A stretch of 64,000 bases of DNA from Lewinellaceae bacterium (lineage in GTDB: Bacteria > Bacteroidota > Bacteroidia > Chitinophagales > Saprospiraceae): positions 310,001-374,000 of the forward strand of contig JACJYH010000003.1 of NCBI GenBank assembly GCA_020636195.1, read 5' to 3'. Of this stretch, positions 9,181 to 17,322 are shown in pieces. The notes beneath the pieces are model-generated. The model did not search any database. It was not told the DNA's origin and saw only the letters and a list, made by a program, of their open reading frames with translations. A program made the position numbers and the translations under genes. The first letter of the stretch is position 1, and every line of letters begins with the position of its first letter.

Positions 9181-9747
9181 TTAAAATATTACCGGAAATA
9201 AAATATGCGTCATGATCAACCCGCCAATAAAAAATCCTACAACAGCAATAATAGAAGGAATCTGAAGGTCAGAAATTCCACTAATTGCATGACCAGAAGT
9301 GCAACCTCCCGCATATCTCGCTCCGAACCCTACCATCAATCCACCAACAGCTAATAAAAAAAAGCCTTTTAATGAAAATACTGCTTCTCTGCTGAAAAGC
9401 TCTTTAGGTTGAATTTCATCAGGTGCTGAAAACCCTAATTTTTGAAGATCATGTATTGTATTCTGAGAAATGTTGGCGGTTTTTCCATCATACATATAAT
9501 GACTTGAAATGAAGCCACCGGCCAAACCTCCGATTAAAAATATTAGATTCCAAATTTGGCTTTTCCAGTTGAAATCAAAGAATTTTACATTTTTTCCGGC
9601 ACCAGACATAGAACATATGGTGCGCAAGTTTGCGGAAAAACCAAAAGATCCACCGAAATACAATAAATATAGCATGATGAATCCTATTACAATTCCGGAA
9701 AACCACCATGACCATGCATGCGTTAAAATAGTTGTCATATTAATCAA
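9181..9747 (-). CDS. YeeE/YedE-type sulfur transporter, N-half subunit, copy 1
   Basis: 188 residues, polytopic, with GARYAGGCTSGHAISG carrying the conserved cysteine. First half of the first split transporter. The 5' end overlaps the end of the rhodanese-UspA gene by 8 bases, so translation is probably coupled. The clustering with a rhodanese and a SoxB/TsdA pair supports sulfur-compound transport rather than another substrate. Confidence 0.88.
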   Translation of the reverse strand: MINMTTILTHAWSWWFSGIVIGFIMLYLLYFGGSFGFSANLRTICSMSGAGKNVKFFDFNWKSQIWNLIFLIGGLAGGFISSHYMYDGKTANISQNTIHDLQKLGFSAPDEIQPKELFSREAVFSLKGFFLLAVGGLMVGFGARYAGGCTSGHAISGISDLQIPSIIAVVGFFIGGLIMTHILFPVIF

Positions 9748-10939
9748 GTTGAAAGGTTAAAATTGGTTTGAATAAGTGTTTTATCAATGCTTCTGCACCA
9801 CTGTGGTGAAATACACCGCCTTTGCCATGTGTGCCAATAAAAACGATATCGGCATCTTGATGCCCCAAAAACTGGTGTACGCCCTTTTCCAAATTATCAG
9901 CAACTTCTATATGATTTTTATAATTATCAAATTCATGAGAAGAAGCATATTCGTCCATCAGGGCATTTAATTCTTTTTCTTCACCTCCGTTTAGTCGATC
10001 CGTTACATATAACTGATGAAAGACACCGTTGAATGCTGTGACCAATGAATTCATCAAGCTCAAATGTTTGACATTCTTTTCGTAAAAATCATGTACGAAC
10101 AATATATCTTTGATCTGTAAATCTGATCTATCACACATCAGAGATAATACCGGAATGGACGACTTTCTTGCTAAAATTTGGGATTGCGTCATAGAAATTT
10201 TTTCCTTCAATCCCCACAATCCTTTTGTTCCTGTTATAATGAGGTCTATGGTACGCGATTGCGAAAACGCTAATAATTCATCTGTGAGTTTTCCAAATTT
10301 TATATAGCCAACGCTGTCAATTTTTGTTTTTTTGATCAAATCATTCAATTTATTTTCGCCATCTTGCTTTAATTTTTCCACATAAGAACGATCTATCTCC
10401 CCGCAAGTAGAAATATTTCCTGCGTTATCTAAAGTAACTGTTTCCGGTAAATCTATTACATGAACAAACTGTAACTTCACATCTGTGTACTCACCTAGTT
10501 TTTCTCCCATTATTCTTGCAAATTCTGTCTGTGGAGAAAAATCACATGGGATAAGTACCTCTAAATGGGTTTTACTTTTTGATTTTTGAATATTTTGTAC
10601 TTGCGTGATTTCATGTTGTGGAGTTGTGATCTGTTTATTTAATAGCATAGCAGCAGATTCCAATGATCCACCATCCACTATATTTGTAACACCTTGCTCC
10701 TTAAGTATTTTCATAGCATGCGCACTCCTATTTCCACTTCTGCAATATACAAAAACTTGGTTCTTTGATGCCAAGCTTGAAGCATGAGATAAGATTTGTT
10801 CCAAAGGAATATTGATTGCTCCCGCAACATGTCCAGAAGCGTACTCCTGAGGATTTCGAACATCCACTACATATGCCTGATCCGAAAGCTTCGGTTCGAA
10901 GACTTCTTTATTTTTTACTTTTTTAAAAAATCCAAACAT
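9740..10939 (-). CDS. Rhodanese - double UspA fusion protein
   Basis: 399 residues, cytoplasmic. Residues about 17-100 are a rhodanese domain with the active-site loop CRSGNRS (the cysteine would carry a persulfide). After a linker rich in Q/K/S, residues about 124-255 and 258-399 are two universal stress protein (UspA) modules: LEVLIPCDFSPQTEF with TGTKGLWGLKEK in the first, and KDILFVHDFYEKN with IGTHGKGG in the second. The second module keeps the GxxG-type nucleotide loop. It lies between the exporter and the YeeE genes in the sulfur locus, suggesting it receives or senses imported sulfane sulfur. Confidence 0.9.
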   Translation of the reverse strand: MFGFFKKVKNKEVFEPKLSDQAYVVDVRNPQEYASGHVAGAINIPLEQILSHASSLASKNQVFVYCRSGNRSAHAMKILKEQGVTNIVDGGSLESAAMLLNKQITTPQHEITQVQNIQKSKSKTHLEVLIPCDFSPQTEFARIMGEKLGEYTDVKLQFVHVIDLPETVTLDNAGNISTCGEIDRSYVEKLKQDGENKLNDLIKKTKIDSVGYIKFGKLTDELLAFSQSRTIDLIITGTKGLWGLKEKISMTQSQILARKSSIPVLSLMCDRSDLQIKDILFVHDFYEKNVKHLSLMNSLVTAFNGVFHQLYVTDRLNGGEEKELNALMDEYASSHEFDNYKNHIEVADNLEKGVHQFLGHQDADIVFIGTHGKGGVFHHSGAEALIKHLFKPILTFQLD

Positions 10940-10977
10940 CTACTTTGCATTTATATTTAAACAACAAATCAAACTAA

Positions 10978-11775
10978 TCATTTGAAAATAAGCTCCTTAA
11001 CAATAATGTATATACCCATAAGCAAAACAAAGTAACCAAAAGCAGGCTTGAGTTTGGCCCCATCTATCTTTTTGGAAAGTGCTGAGCCAACCAAAATCCC
11101 CGCAATTGCAAATCCTGATATTTTCAACATCAACGGCCAGTCAATAAACGTCTCTGAACTCTCACCAAAAAATCCAATCAATGATTTTGCTGCTATTATC
11201 ACCAAAGACGTTCCCACGGCTTCCTTCATTGGTAATTTTGACAACAAGACTAAGGCAGGAATAATCAGGAATCCTCCACCGGCTCCTACCAATCCTGTCA
11301 CTGTTCCAACCAATAGACCTTCTACTAATATCAATGGATAATTGAATACTTGCTGGCTGTTTTCATCGTTAGGAGTTTCCTTCTTTTTTTTGATCATACT
11401 ATAAGATGAAAGCAACATCAATACTGCAAAAAGTAAGAGCAAAAGCACATGTTTTGTCAAGACGAAATCACCAATTGTCATTATGGTGTGTGGAATAGCA
11501 GGAACGACGTATGCTCTTGTAAGAAATACTGCTATAATAGAAGGAATACCAAAAACTATGGCTGTTTTAACATTGACCAAATTCTTTCTGAAATAATCAA
11601 AACTTCCCACTAAAGCTGTCAATCCCACTATAAAAAGTGAATATGCTGTAGCTGAAACTGCATCTGTGCCAAAAATATATACCAGCATTGGCACTGTAAG
11701 TATTGAACCTCCGCTGCCAATTAATCCCAATGAAACACCTATCAAGATTGATACAAAGTACCCTAAAAACTCCAT
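10978..11775 (-). CDS. TauE/SafE (TSUP) family anion exporter, probable sulfite exporter
   Basis: 265 residues, about eight hydrophobic helices, with the duplicated family signature: GVSLGLIGSGGSILTVPMLVY near the N-terminus and GLVGAGGGFLIIPAL in the second half (each cited in part). TSUP proteins move sulfite, sulfonates or related anions. It is the first gene of the minus-strand sulfur locus and would export sulfite or sulfate formed from thiosulfate. A -7 box and an inverted repeat lie upstream (see 11800-11844). Confidence 0.88.
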   Translation of the reverse strand: MEFLGYFVSILIGVSLGLIGSGGSILTVPMLVYIFGTDAVSATAYSLFIVGLTALVGSFDYFRKNLVNVKTAIVFGIPSIIAVFLTRAYVVPAIPHTIMTIGDFVLTKHVLLLLLFAVLMLLSSYSMIKKKKETPNDENSQQVFNYPLILVEGLLVGTVTGLVGAGGGFLIIPALVLLSKLPMKEAVGTSLVIIAAKSLIGFFGESSETFIDWPLMLKISGFAIAGILVGSALSKKIDGAKLKPAFGYFVLLMGIYIIVKELIFK

Positions 11776-11799
11776 TCTCTTTTAAATTTTATATGATCA

Positions 11800-11844
11800 C
11801 AAATATATTGGGTACAATTTCATCGGATAGTAACATTAGTTACT
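11800..11844 (-). promoter_or_regulatory. Promoter and candidate operator of the sulfur locus
   Basis: On the minus strand a TATATTTG -7 box (11800-11807) lies 25 bases before the tauE start and fits the Bacteroidota TANNTTTG consensus. Upstream of it, at 11829-11844, is an inverted repeat with arms AGTAAC and GTTACT and a 4-base spacer, which would cover the -33 region. A further GTTACT is at 11858-11863. The placement suggests a regulator binding site; the regulator is not identifiable in the window. Confidence 0.5.
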
Positions 11845-11982
11845 TCAAACACCTTAGGTTACTAAATTGCGCAAAAAACCTTTTTCCAAAATCTAATCCT
11901 ACACAGTAAACTCTTCTTAGAAGAAAATTAAACCTAATCACAGTTTTGTTGTTTTCTGTCCATAATAATCATAATTAAATCC

Positions 11983-12678
11983 ATGGATAAATTCCACAAA
12001 AACGAGTTTTTAAAATTTGCGAAGGGACATTTAGGGATGTCCACCATGCACTTAGAAAAATATGCTTCCGTAGTTGCCCCTCAAATAAATGCCTTCACAC
12101 CACAAGTCATTGAAGAAAGACAAATGAACATCGTAGGAATGGACGTTTTTTCTAGGCTCATGATGGATAGAATCATATTTATGGGAGTTCCTGTAAATGA
12201 CTATGTAGCCAATGTAATACAAGCGCAGTTGTTATTTTTAGAGTCCACAGACCCTAAAAGAGACATACAAATGTTTATCAATAGTCCCGGCGGTTCTGTC
12301 ATAGACGGTATGGGTATATATGATACTATGCAGTACGTCACACCTGATGTTTCCACAATTTGTACAGGGTTGGCAGCATCGATGGGAGCCGTATTATTAT
12401 GTGCCGGAACCAAAGGCAAGAGAACATGCCTACCTCACTCACGAGTGATGATACATCAACCATCAGGCGGTATGCAAGGTCAATTTACAGATATGGAGAT
12501 ATCATACAATTTGATAAAGCAACTGAGACATGAGCTTTATGAAATCATAGCAAGACATACCGGAAAAACATTCGATGATATCGAGAAGGATTCCGATAGA
12601 GACAATTGGATGACAGCACCGGAAGCCAAAGCATATGGCCTCGTAGATGAGGTGTTAGACAGGACCAAAAAAGTATAA
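11983..12678 (+). CDS. clpP: ATP-dependent Clp protease proteolytic subunit
   Basis: Serine peptidase that forms the ClpXP degradation chamber. 231 residues, slightly longer at the N-terminus than the usual ~200. The catalytic serine is S133 in LAASMG and the histidine H158 in RVMIHQPSGG; NSPGGSV forms the oxyanion-side strand. clpX follows 29 bases downstream on the same strand, the usual clpP-clpX arrangement. The start is the ATG at 11983; no strong Shine-Dalgarno is visible. Confidence 0.98.
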   Translation: MDKFHKNEFLKFAKGHLGMSTMHLEKYASVVAPQINAFTPQVIEERQMNIVGMDVFSRLMMDRIIFMGVPVNDYVANVIQAQLLFLESTDPKRDIQMFINSPGGSVIDGMGIYDTMQYVTPDVSTICTGLAASMGAVLLCAGTKGKRTCLPHSRVMIHQPSGGMQGQFTDMEISYNLIKQLRHELYEIIARHTGKTFDDIEKDSDRDNWMTAPEAKAYGLVDEVLDRTKKV

Positions 12679-12707
12679 AGAATTTTTATCATCATAAGGG
12701 TTTAGAT

Positions 12708-13949
12708 ATGAGTAAGTACAAAGAAACAATTAAATGCTCTTTTTGTGGTAAGGATAAAAGAGATGCCATCATGTTGATAGCAGGCATTGACGGTCACATT
12801 TGTGATGCTTGTGTGGAGCAAGCGTTTGACATCATCAATGAGGAACTCAAAGTAAAAGACACCAGAGTTTTTTCAAAACACCACAAACTGCCTACTTCTA
12901 TCACGCCCAATGAAATAAAATCATTTATTGATCAATATGTCATTGGACAAGATGAAGCCAAAAAGTACATTTCAGTAGCTGTGTACAACCATTATAAAAG
13001 ACTCAATGATAAAACAAAAAGTGATGTTGAAATCGAGAAATCCAATATCATTTTAGTAGGTGAAACAGGCACAGGAAAAACTTTGCTTGCAAAAACTATA
13101 GCAAAATTTCTGGACGTTCCGTTTGCTATCGTGGATGCCACAGTATTTACTGAAGCAGGATATGTGGGTGAAGATGTGGAGAGCATGTTGAGCAGGCTTC
13201 TCCAAGCCTGTGATTATGATGCAGCGGCAGCAGAAAGAGGCATTGTTTACATAGATGAAATAGATAAAATATCTCGCAAAAGTGACAATCCATCCATTAC
13301 CCGCGATGTTTCCGGAGAAGGTGTTCAACAAGCACTGTTAAAACTGTTGGAAGGTACCGAAGTAAATGTTCCGCCAAATGGTGGCAGAAAACACCCTGAA
13401 CAAAAAATGATTAAAATCGATACTTCAAATATTTTATTCATTTGTGGTGGTGCATTTTCAGGTATAGAAAAGGTGATTGCGAAAAGAATGAATTCCCACG
13501 TCATCGGTTTCAACCATGATGAAAAAGAGCATGTCGATAAAGACAATTTCCTACAATATATTAGTCATCAAGACTTAAAGCACTTTGGATTGATTCCTGA
13601 ATTAGTAGGAAGGCTACCTGTATTGACCTATTTAGAACAGTTAGATTTGGCATCATTGGTGCAAATTTTGACAACACCAAAAAATGCTTTGATCAAGCAG
13701 TACAAGCGACTTTTCGAAATAGAGGGTATAAAATTGACATTTGAAGAAGATGCCATCCTACTTATTGCCGAAAAAGCTCTTGAATATAAATTAGGAGCAA
13801 GAGGTCTTAGGTCACTCTGCGAAGCAATATTGACTGATGCCATGTTTGAATTGCCGTCTCAAAAAGATATTTCTGAGTTCGTAGTAGATAGATCTATGGT
13901 GGAAGAAAAACTAAACAAGAGCACCCTTAAAAAATTGATTGCTGCCTAG
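12708..13949 (+). CDS. clpX: ClpX, ATPase and substrate-recognition subunit of ClpXP
   Basis: 413 residues. The N-terminal zinc-binding domain has C10, C13, C32 and C35. The AAA+ module shows Walker A GETGTGKT (residues 118-125), Walker B VYIDEIDKI, the ESMLSRLL helix and the arginine-containing sensor 2 region GARGLRSL near the C-terminus. The IGF loop needed for docking on ClpP is seen as HVIGFNHD. Unfolds substrates and feeds them to ClpP encoded just upstream. Confidence 0.98.
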   Translation: MSKYKETIKCSFCGKDKRDAIMLIAGIDGHICDACVEQAFDIINEELKVKDTRVFSKHHKLPTSITPNEIKSFIDQYVIGQDEAKKYISVAVYNHYKRLNDKTKSDVEIEKSNIILVGETGTGKTLLAKTIAKFLDVPFAIVDATVFTEAGYVGEDVESMLSRLLQACDYDAAAAERGIVYIDEIDKISRKSDNPSITRDVSGEGVQQALLKLLEGTEVNVPPNGGRKHPEQKMIKIDTSNILFICGGAFSGIEKVIAKRMNSHVIGFNHDEKEHVDKDNFLQYISHQDLKHFGLIPELVGRLPVLTYLEQLDLASLVQILTTPKNALIKQYKRLFEIEGIKLTFEEDAILLIAEKALEYKLGARGLRSLCEAILTDAMFELPSQKDISEFVVDRSMVEEKLNKSTLKKLIAA

Positions 13950-13953
13950 AACA

Positions 13954-14583
13954 GTGTATAAAGTCAAAGAAATATTTTATACACTACAAGGCGAAGGAAC
14001 ACATTCAGGGCGTCCGGCGGTCTTTTGTAGATTTTCAGGTTGTAATCTTTGGTCAGGAAGAGAACAAGACAGGTCAGAAGCCATTTGTCAATTTTGCGAT
14101 ACGGATTTTAGAGGTACGGATGGGACAAATGGCGGGAACTACACTGCTGAATCTCTAGCAAATAAGATTATTTCATTATGGCCGTCAGATCACAAAAGTC
14201 AAGTTTTTGTTGTCTGCACCGGCGGAGAACCAGCACTTCAATTGGATGATACTCTTGTGGATACTTTCCATAAAAAGAATATTTATCTGGCTATTGAAAC
14301 CAACGGAACCTTACCCATTCCAAAAGATATTGATTGGGTCTGCGTCAGTCCCAAGGCACAAACAAAAATAGTTTTGGAAAGTGGCGATGAGTTGAAGCTG
14401 GTATTTCCACAAGTAGAAAACAATCCTAAAGATTTCGAGTGTCTAAAATTTTCACATTATTATTTACAACCCTTGGATGGAAAAAATGTACATGAGAATA
14501 CAAGAAAATGCATCGATTATTGTTTGAAAAATCCTTTGTGGAAACTAAGCCTCCAAACACATAAAATATTAGGTATAGATTAA
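13954..14583 (+). CDS. queE: 7-carboxy-7-deazaguanine synthase (radical SAM)
   Basis: Makes CDG from 6-carboxytetrahydropterin in queuosine precursor synthesis. 209 residues from the GTG at 13954, four bases after the clpX stop; an in-frame TTG at 13939 inside clpX is possible but QueE proteins normally begin close to YKVKEIFYTLQGEG. The cluster-binding cysteines have the C-x14-C-x2-C spacing seen in many QueE proteins (CNLW...ICQFCDTDF). TGGEP, the SAM-binding glycine motif, is also present. queD-like gene is 6.6 kb downstream; queC is not in the window. Confidence 0.93.
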   Translation: MYKVKEIFYTLQGEGTHSGRPAVFCRFSGCNLWSGREQDRSEAICQFCDTDFRGTDGTNGGNYTAESLANKIISLWPSDHKSQVFVVCTGGEPALQLDDTLVDTFHKKNIYLAIETNGTLPIPKDIDWVCVSPKAQTKIVLESGDELKLVFPQVENNPKDFECLKFSHYYLQPLDGKNVHENTRKCIDYCLKNPLWKLSLQTHKILGID

Positions 14584-14594
14584 CCGGTGGGTTA

Positions 14595-15884
14595 CTATTG
14601 ATCTATGGTTTCTATGATCTTAATATTAAGGAGACGTATGACGGCTTCTTGTTGAATAGAATTTATTTCGTCCCAAGGCTTTTTGTAAACACTCAAAGCT
14701 TTTTCAGCCTTCAACTGATCCACACATTTATTCAGATGAGATTTAAGTTTCAATACTTGTTTGTACTTCACATCTTGTGTACCAATGATATAGATTGGTT
14801 TTTCAGAGGTAACTGTTTCATGCATTCGATCACACAATTCATTAAAGCAAAGCGTATCCTTTCCGATTTGAACTTTACTTTCATTTCCATAAAGGCGCAT
14901 AATCAACCCTGACTGGTCTGATAATGGCAAGCTTGGCAAAATAACTAATGAATCAGAACATCGATCCACGATTGCTGCTTGAATGTTATCTTGTGCTTGT
15001 GCTTCTTCGCTATCCGCTAGGGCAGCTGTAACAATCGGGATAGCTGGAATGGCAGCGCCAAAGGAATACTTCACATGGAATCCAAAATATGTAAACCAAT
15101 CCTTCTTAGTACTATTGCCTCTTACGGTACCTGTAGGTACTTTTACAACTGAAGTTCCCAAATATTCCCCGGTTCTATTTGACAATAATGCGCCTTGAGT
15201 TTGACCCGCTGCCACCATTTCATCATAATTCACATAGGAACCAGACACATCATCCAAATAATCGGTATAGCTTTTATGTGCAGTAACTTCAAAACCGAAA
15301 CTTGTTTTTGGTGCAACATCAAATTCTATTATTCCTCCTAAAGGTCTCGTGATCGTATGCAATGCATAGGGTTTCAATTTACTATTAGGTAAAAATTGGC
15401 CTTCAGTCCCTAATGGTTGGAGACGCACCAATTCATTTTGGTAATATGTTTTCGGGTCAAATGTCATGTACCCTACTCCACCTGTTAAATACAATCTGAG
15501 CTTGTACTTGTCCAATCTTTTCCAAAAATAGTTGATTCTAATATCTGTAAATAAACTAACCTCCGTGACTGAAGATGTAAAACTTAGGTTTCTTTCCTTC
15601 CTGGCGTAATCGCTGGCGTATGCGTCGTCCCCACTGATTTGACCTCTGAGAATTTTTGTGCTTACACCCAACCAAGAAAAAAATTCGGTGCCTACGCTGG
15701 TTCCATAGGCTAAATTACTGGGACCAAAACTTAAGCTTAATGGTCGTGGAGCCAGATCTCCTTGATAATACATTGAACCCGTATGTACCCTAAATAATAC
15801 CGTTTGTCCCAAAACAGGTTGTGTTGGAAGTATACATATACCCAACAAAAAAATCCAAATAATATAAGGATTCTTTAAGTTCAT
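14595..15884 (-). CDS. Outer membrane DUF6089-type beta-barrel with C-terminal extension
   Basis: 429 residues. An N-terminal signal peptide (to about residue 26, LGQT) is followed by the pattern MYYQGDLAPRPLSLSFGP and GTEFFSWLGVSTKILRGQISGDD (cited in part), as in DUF6089-type Bacteroidota barrels related to OmpA-like porins. Alternating strands run to about residue 285 (FGFHVKYSFGA). The last ~140 residues are not barrel-like: they are soluble, with three cysteines (DRCSDS, LCFNELC, LNKC), and their role is not known. Convergent with queE, 11 bases apart. Confidence 0.65.
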   Translation of the reverse strand: MNLKNPYIIWIFLLGICILPTQPVLGQTVLFRVHTGSMYYQGDLAPRPLSLSFGPSNLAYGTSVGTEFFSWLGVSTKILRGQISGDDAYASDYARKERNLSFTSSVTEVSLFTDIRINYFWKRLDKYKLRLYLTGGVGYMTFDPKTYYQNELVRLQPLGTEGQFLPNSKLKPYALHTITRPLGGIIEFDVAPKTSFGFEVTAHKSYTDYLDDVSGSYVNYDEMVAAGQTQGALLSNRTGEYLGTSVVKVPTGTVRGNSTKKDWFTYFGFHVKYSFGAAIPAIPIVTAALADSEEAQAQDNIQAAIVDRCSDSLVILPSLPLSDQSGLIMRLYGNESKVQIGKDTLCFNELCDRMHETVTSEKPIYIIGTQDVKYKQVLKLKSHLNKCVDQLKAEKALSVYKKPWDEINSIQQEAVIRLLNIKIIETIDQ

Positions 15885-16037
15885 ACCGTGTTTAATAGTA
15901 ACAATAATAATTTATAAGACGTGGAAATTAGGGAAATCCACATTTAATTCAAGCAAAGGTATCGATATTTTCAAAAAATAGCTGTATTCAACATGTCAAA
16001 ATTATTAAACGTCAAAAAATGGCGTTTTAGCATTTTA

Positions 16038-16568
16038 TCATGAAAATAAATTCAATAAACCGTCAGGAAGCTCAAGATAAATACTTTCATGGGCTTCATC
16101 TATAGATTTCAGGAAGGTGTCATTCAAGGGAATTAAATGTTCTGCACCTTCATGAGAAACTCGGGCCATCACTTGCATTGGATATTCTTCAATAGATATT
16201 AATTCTCCAATATAATATGCATTGTTATACATCTTGTAGCCTTGCATGGACGAAAAATCTTCAAAAGACTTTGGTCCATTTCCTTCCACCTGTATTTCAT
16301 TCAAATAAATGGATGATCCATTCAATTGCTGAGCATCTTCCGGTGAATTGACTTCTTCAAATTTTACCTTGATCTCATCCGCATCTTGAATATCCTCAAT
16401 AAAATAAGGTACAAAATTTCCCCTTACTTTGAAAAATACAAATTTTTGGTTCTCTAATACATCAATATCCCAAGATTCCAATGAGATTTTAAGCCATCCA
16501 TCGATACCCACGGATTTGATGACTTTCCCAATATTATAGTATTTGGTCGATAACTTCCCCGAAATCAT
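16038..16568 (-). CDS. rimM: Ribosome maturation factor RimM
   Basis: 176 residues. Helps late maturation of the 30S head. The N-terminal RimM domain has YYNIGKVIKSVGIDGWLKI and the C-terminal PRC-barrel carries the LIPLNDTFLKSID stretch that matches the family signature for a loop contacting S19. Unusually it is not next to rpsP or trmD; instead it is 4 bases downstream of a lipoprotein gene that follows mnmA. Three-gene unit mnmA-lipoprotein-rimM on the minus strand. Confidence 0.92.
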   Translation of the reverse strand: MISGKLSTKYYNIGKVIKSVGIDGWLKISLESWDIDVLENQKFVFFKVRGNFVPYFIEDIQDADEIKVKFEEVNSPEDAQQLNGSSIYLNEIQVEGNGPKSFEDFSSMQGYKMYNNAYYIGELISIEEYPMQVMARVSHEGAEHLIPLNDTFLKSIDEAHESIYLELPDGLLNLFS

Positions 16569-16572
16569 TATA

Positions 16573-17310
16573 CTATTTGGTATATGAAATCAATGTAAGC
16601 GTATGCTCAAAACCGGAATTAGCTTTTACTTCCCACGAAGATGTTGGTTTGGTACCATTTGAATCGTAGATGATCATTGACTTCTTTACCATACCTATAC
16701 CCTTCACATACGTGTCAATTTCATATCTTTTATCAATAACGGTTTCTTCATCCGCCATAACTATTTCCATAGCTTTATACGATTGTCCTTCAAATTCATA
16801 AGGTGCTTCCACCGACATGACTTCAGCATCCCAACCTTCATACACCTTCAAAATATCTCCACCTGTATCTACTTTGATGGAATTGTCAAAATAGATAGTT
16901 GGGTCCCACTTTTTATGGAGGTATATAGGAAATGCCAGACGAACCAATCTGATGTTTTCTTCATTTTTTACCAACGAAGATGAATCTTTTTTAATGGCCC
17001 ATGTATTAATTGAAGACCATTCATCATTCAAGCTTCTTTTCCAAAATCGCACGACTTTTTGCACTTTATCACCTTCTTCGTCTATGTACTCACCACTGAT
17101 CACTTCCCTAATATAGGAGTGTAATGTATCCCTTCTTGGACCACCTAACCTCACTATAATACTATCGGATGCATAAATCCACTCAGCTCCCTGATCTATA
17201 GGATAATAATCAAGTCCATAATCAATGTCGTCTCTATTTTCTATTTCATTATGGCAACTCATAACAAACGTCACAAGCAAACCAAACATTATAACATTAA
17301 ATAATTTCAT
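16573..17310 (-). CDS. Hypothetical lipoprotein between mnmA and rimM
   Basis: 245 residues. The signal peptide ends in a lipobox-like VMSC with the cysteine at about residue 19, so the mature protein is probably lipid-anchored. The mature part contains YYPIDQGAEWIYASDSI and later WEVKANSGFEHTLTLISY, resembling small Bacteroidota lipoproteins of unknown function. No catalytic motif seen. Located 12 bases after mnmA and 4 before rimM, on the same strand. Confidence 0.8.
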   Translation of the reverse strand: MKLFNVIMFGLLVTFVMSCHNEIENRDDIDYGLDYYPIDQGAEWIYASDSIIVRLGGPRRDTLHSYIREVISGEYIDEEGDKVQKVVRFWKRSLNDEWSSINTWAIKKDSSSLVKNEENIRLVRLAFPIYLHKKWDPTIYFDNSIKVDTGGDILKVYEGWDAEVMSVEAPYEFEGQSYKAMEIVMADEETVIDKRYEIDTYVKGIGMVKKSMIIYDSNGTKPTSSWEVKANSGFEHTLTLISYTK

Positions 17311-17322
17311 AATATATTAATT

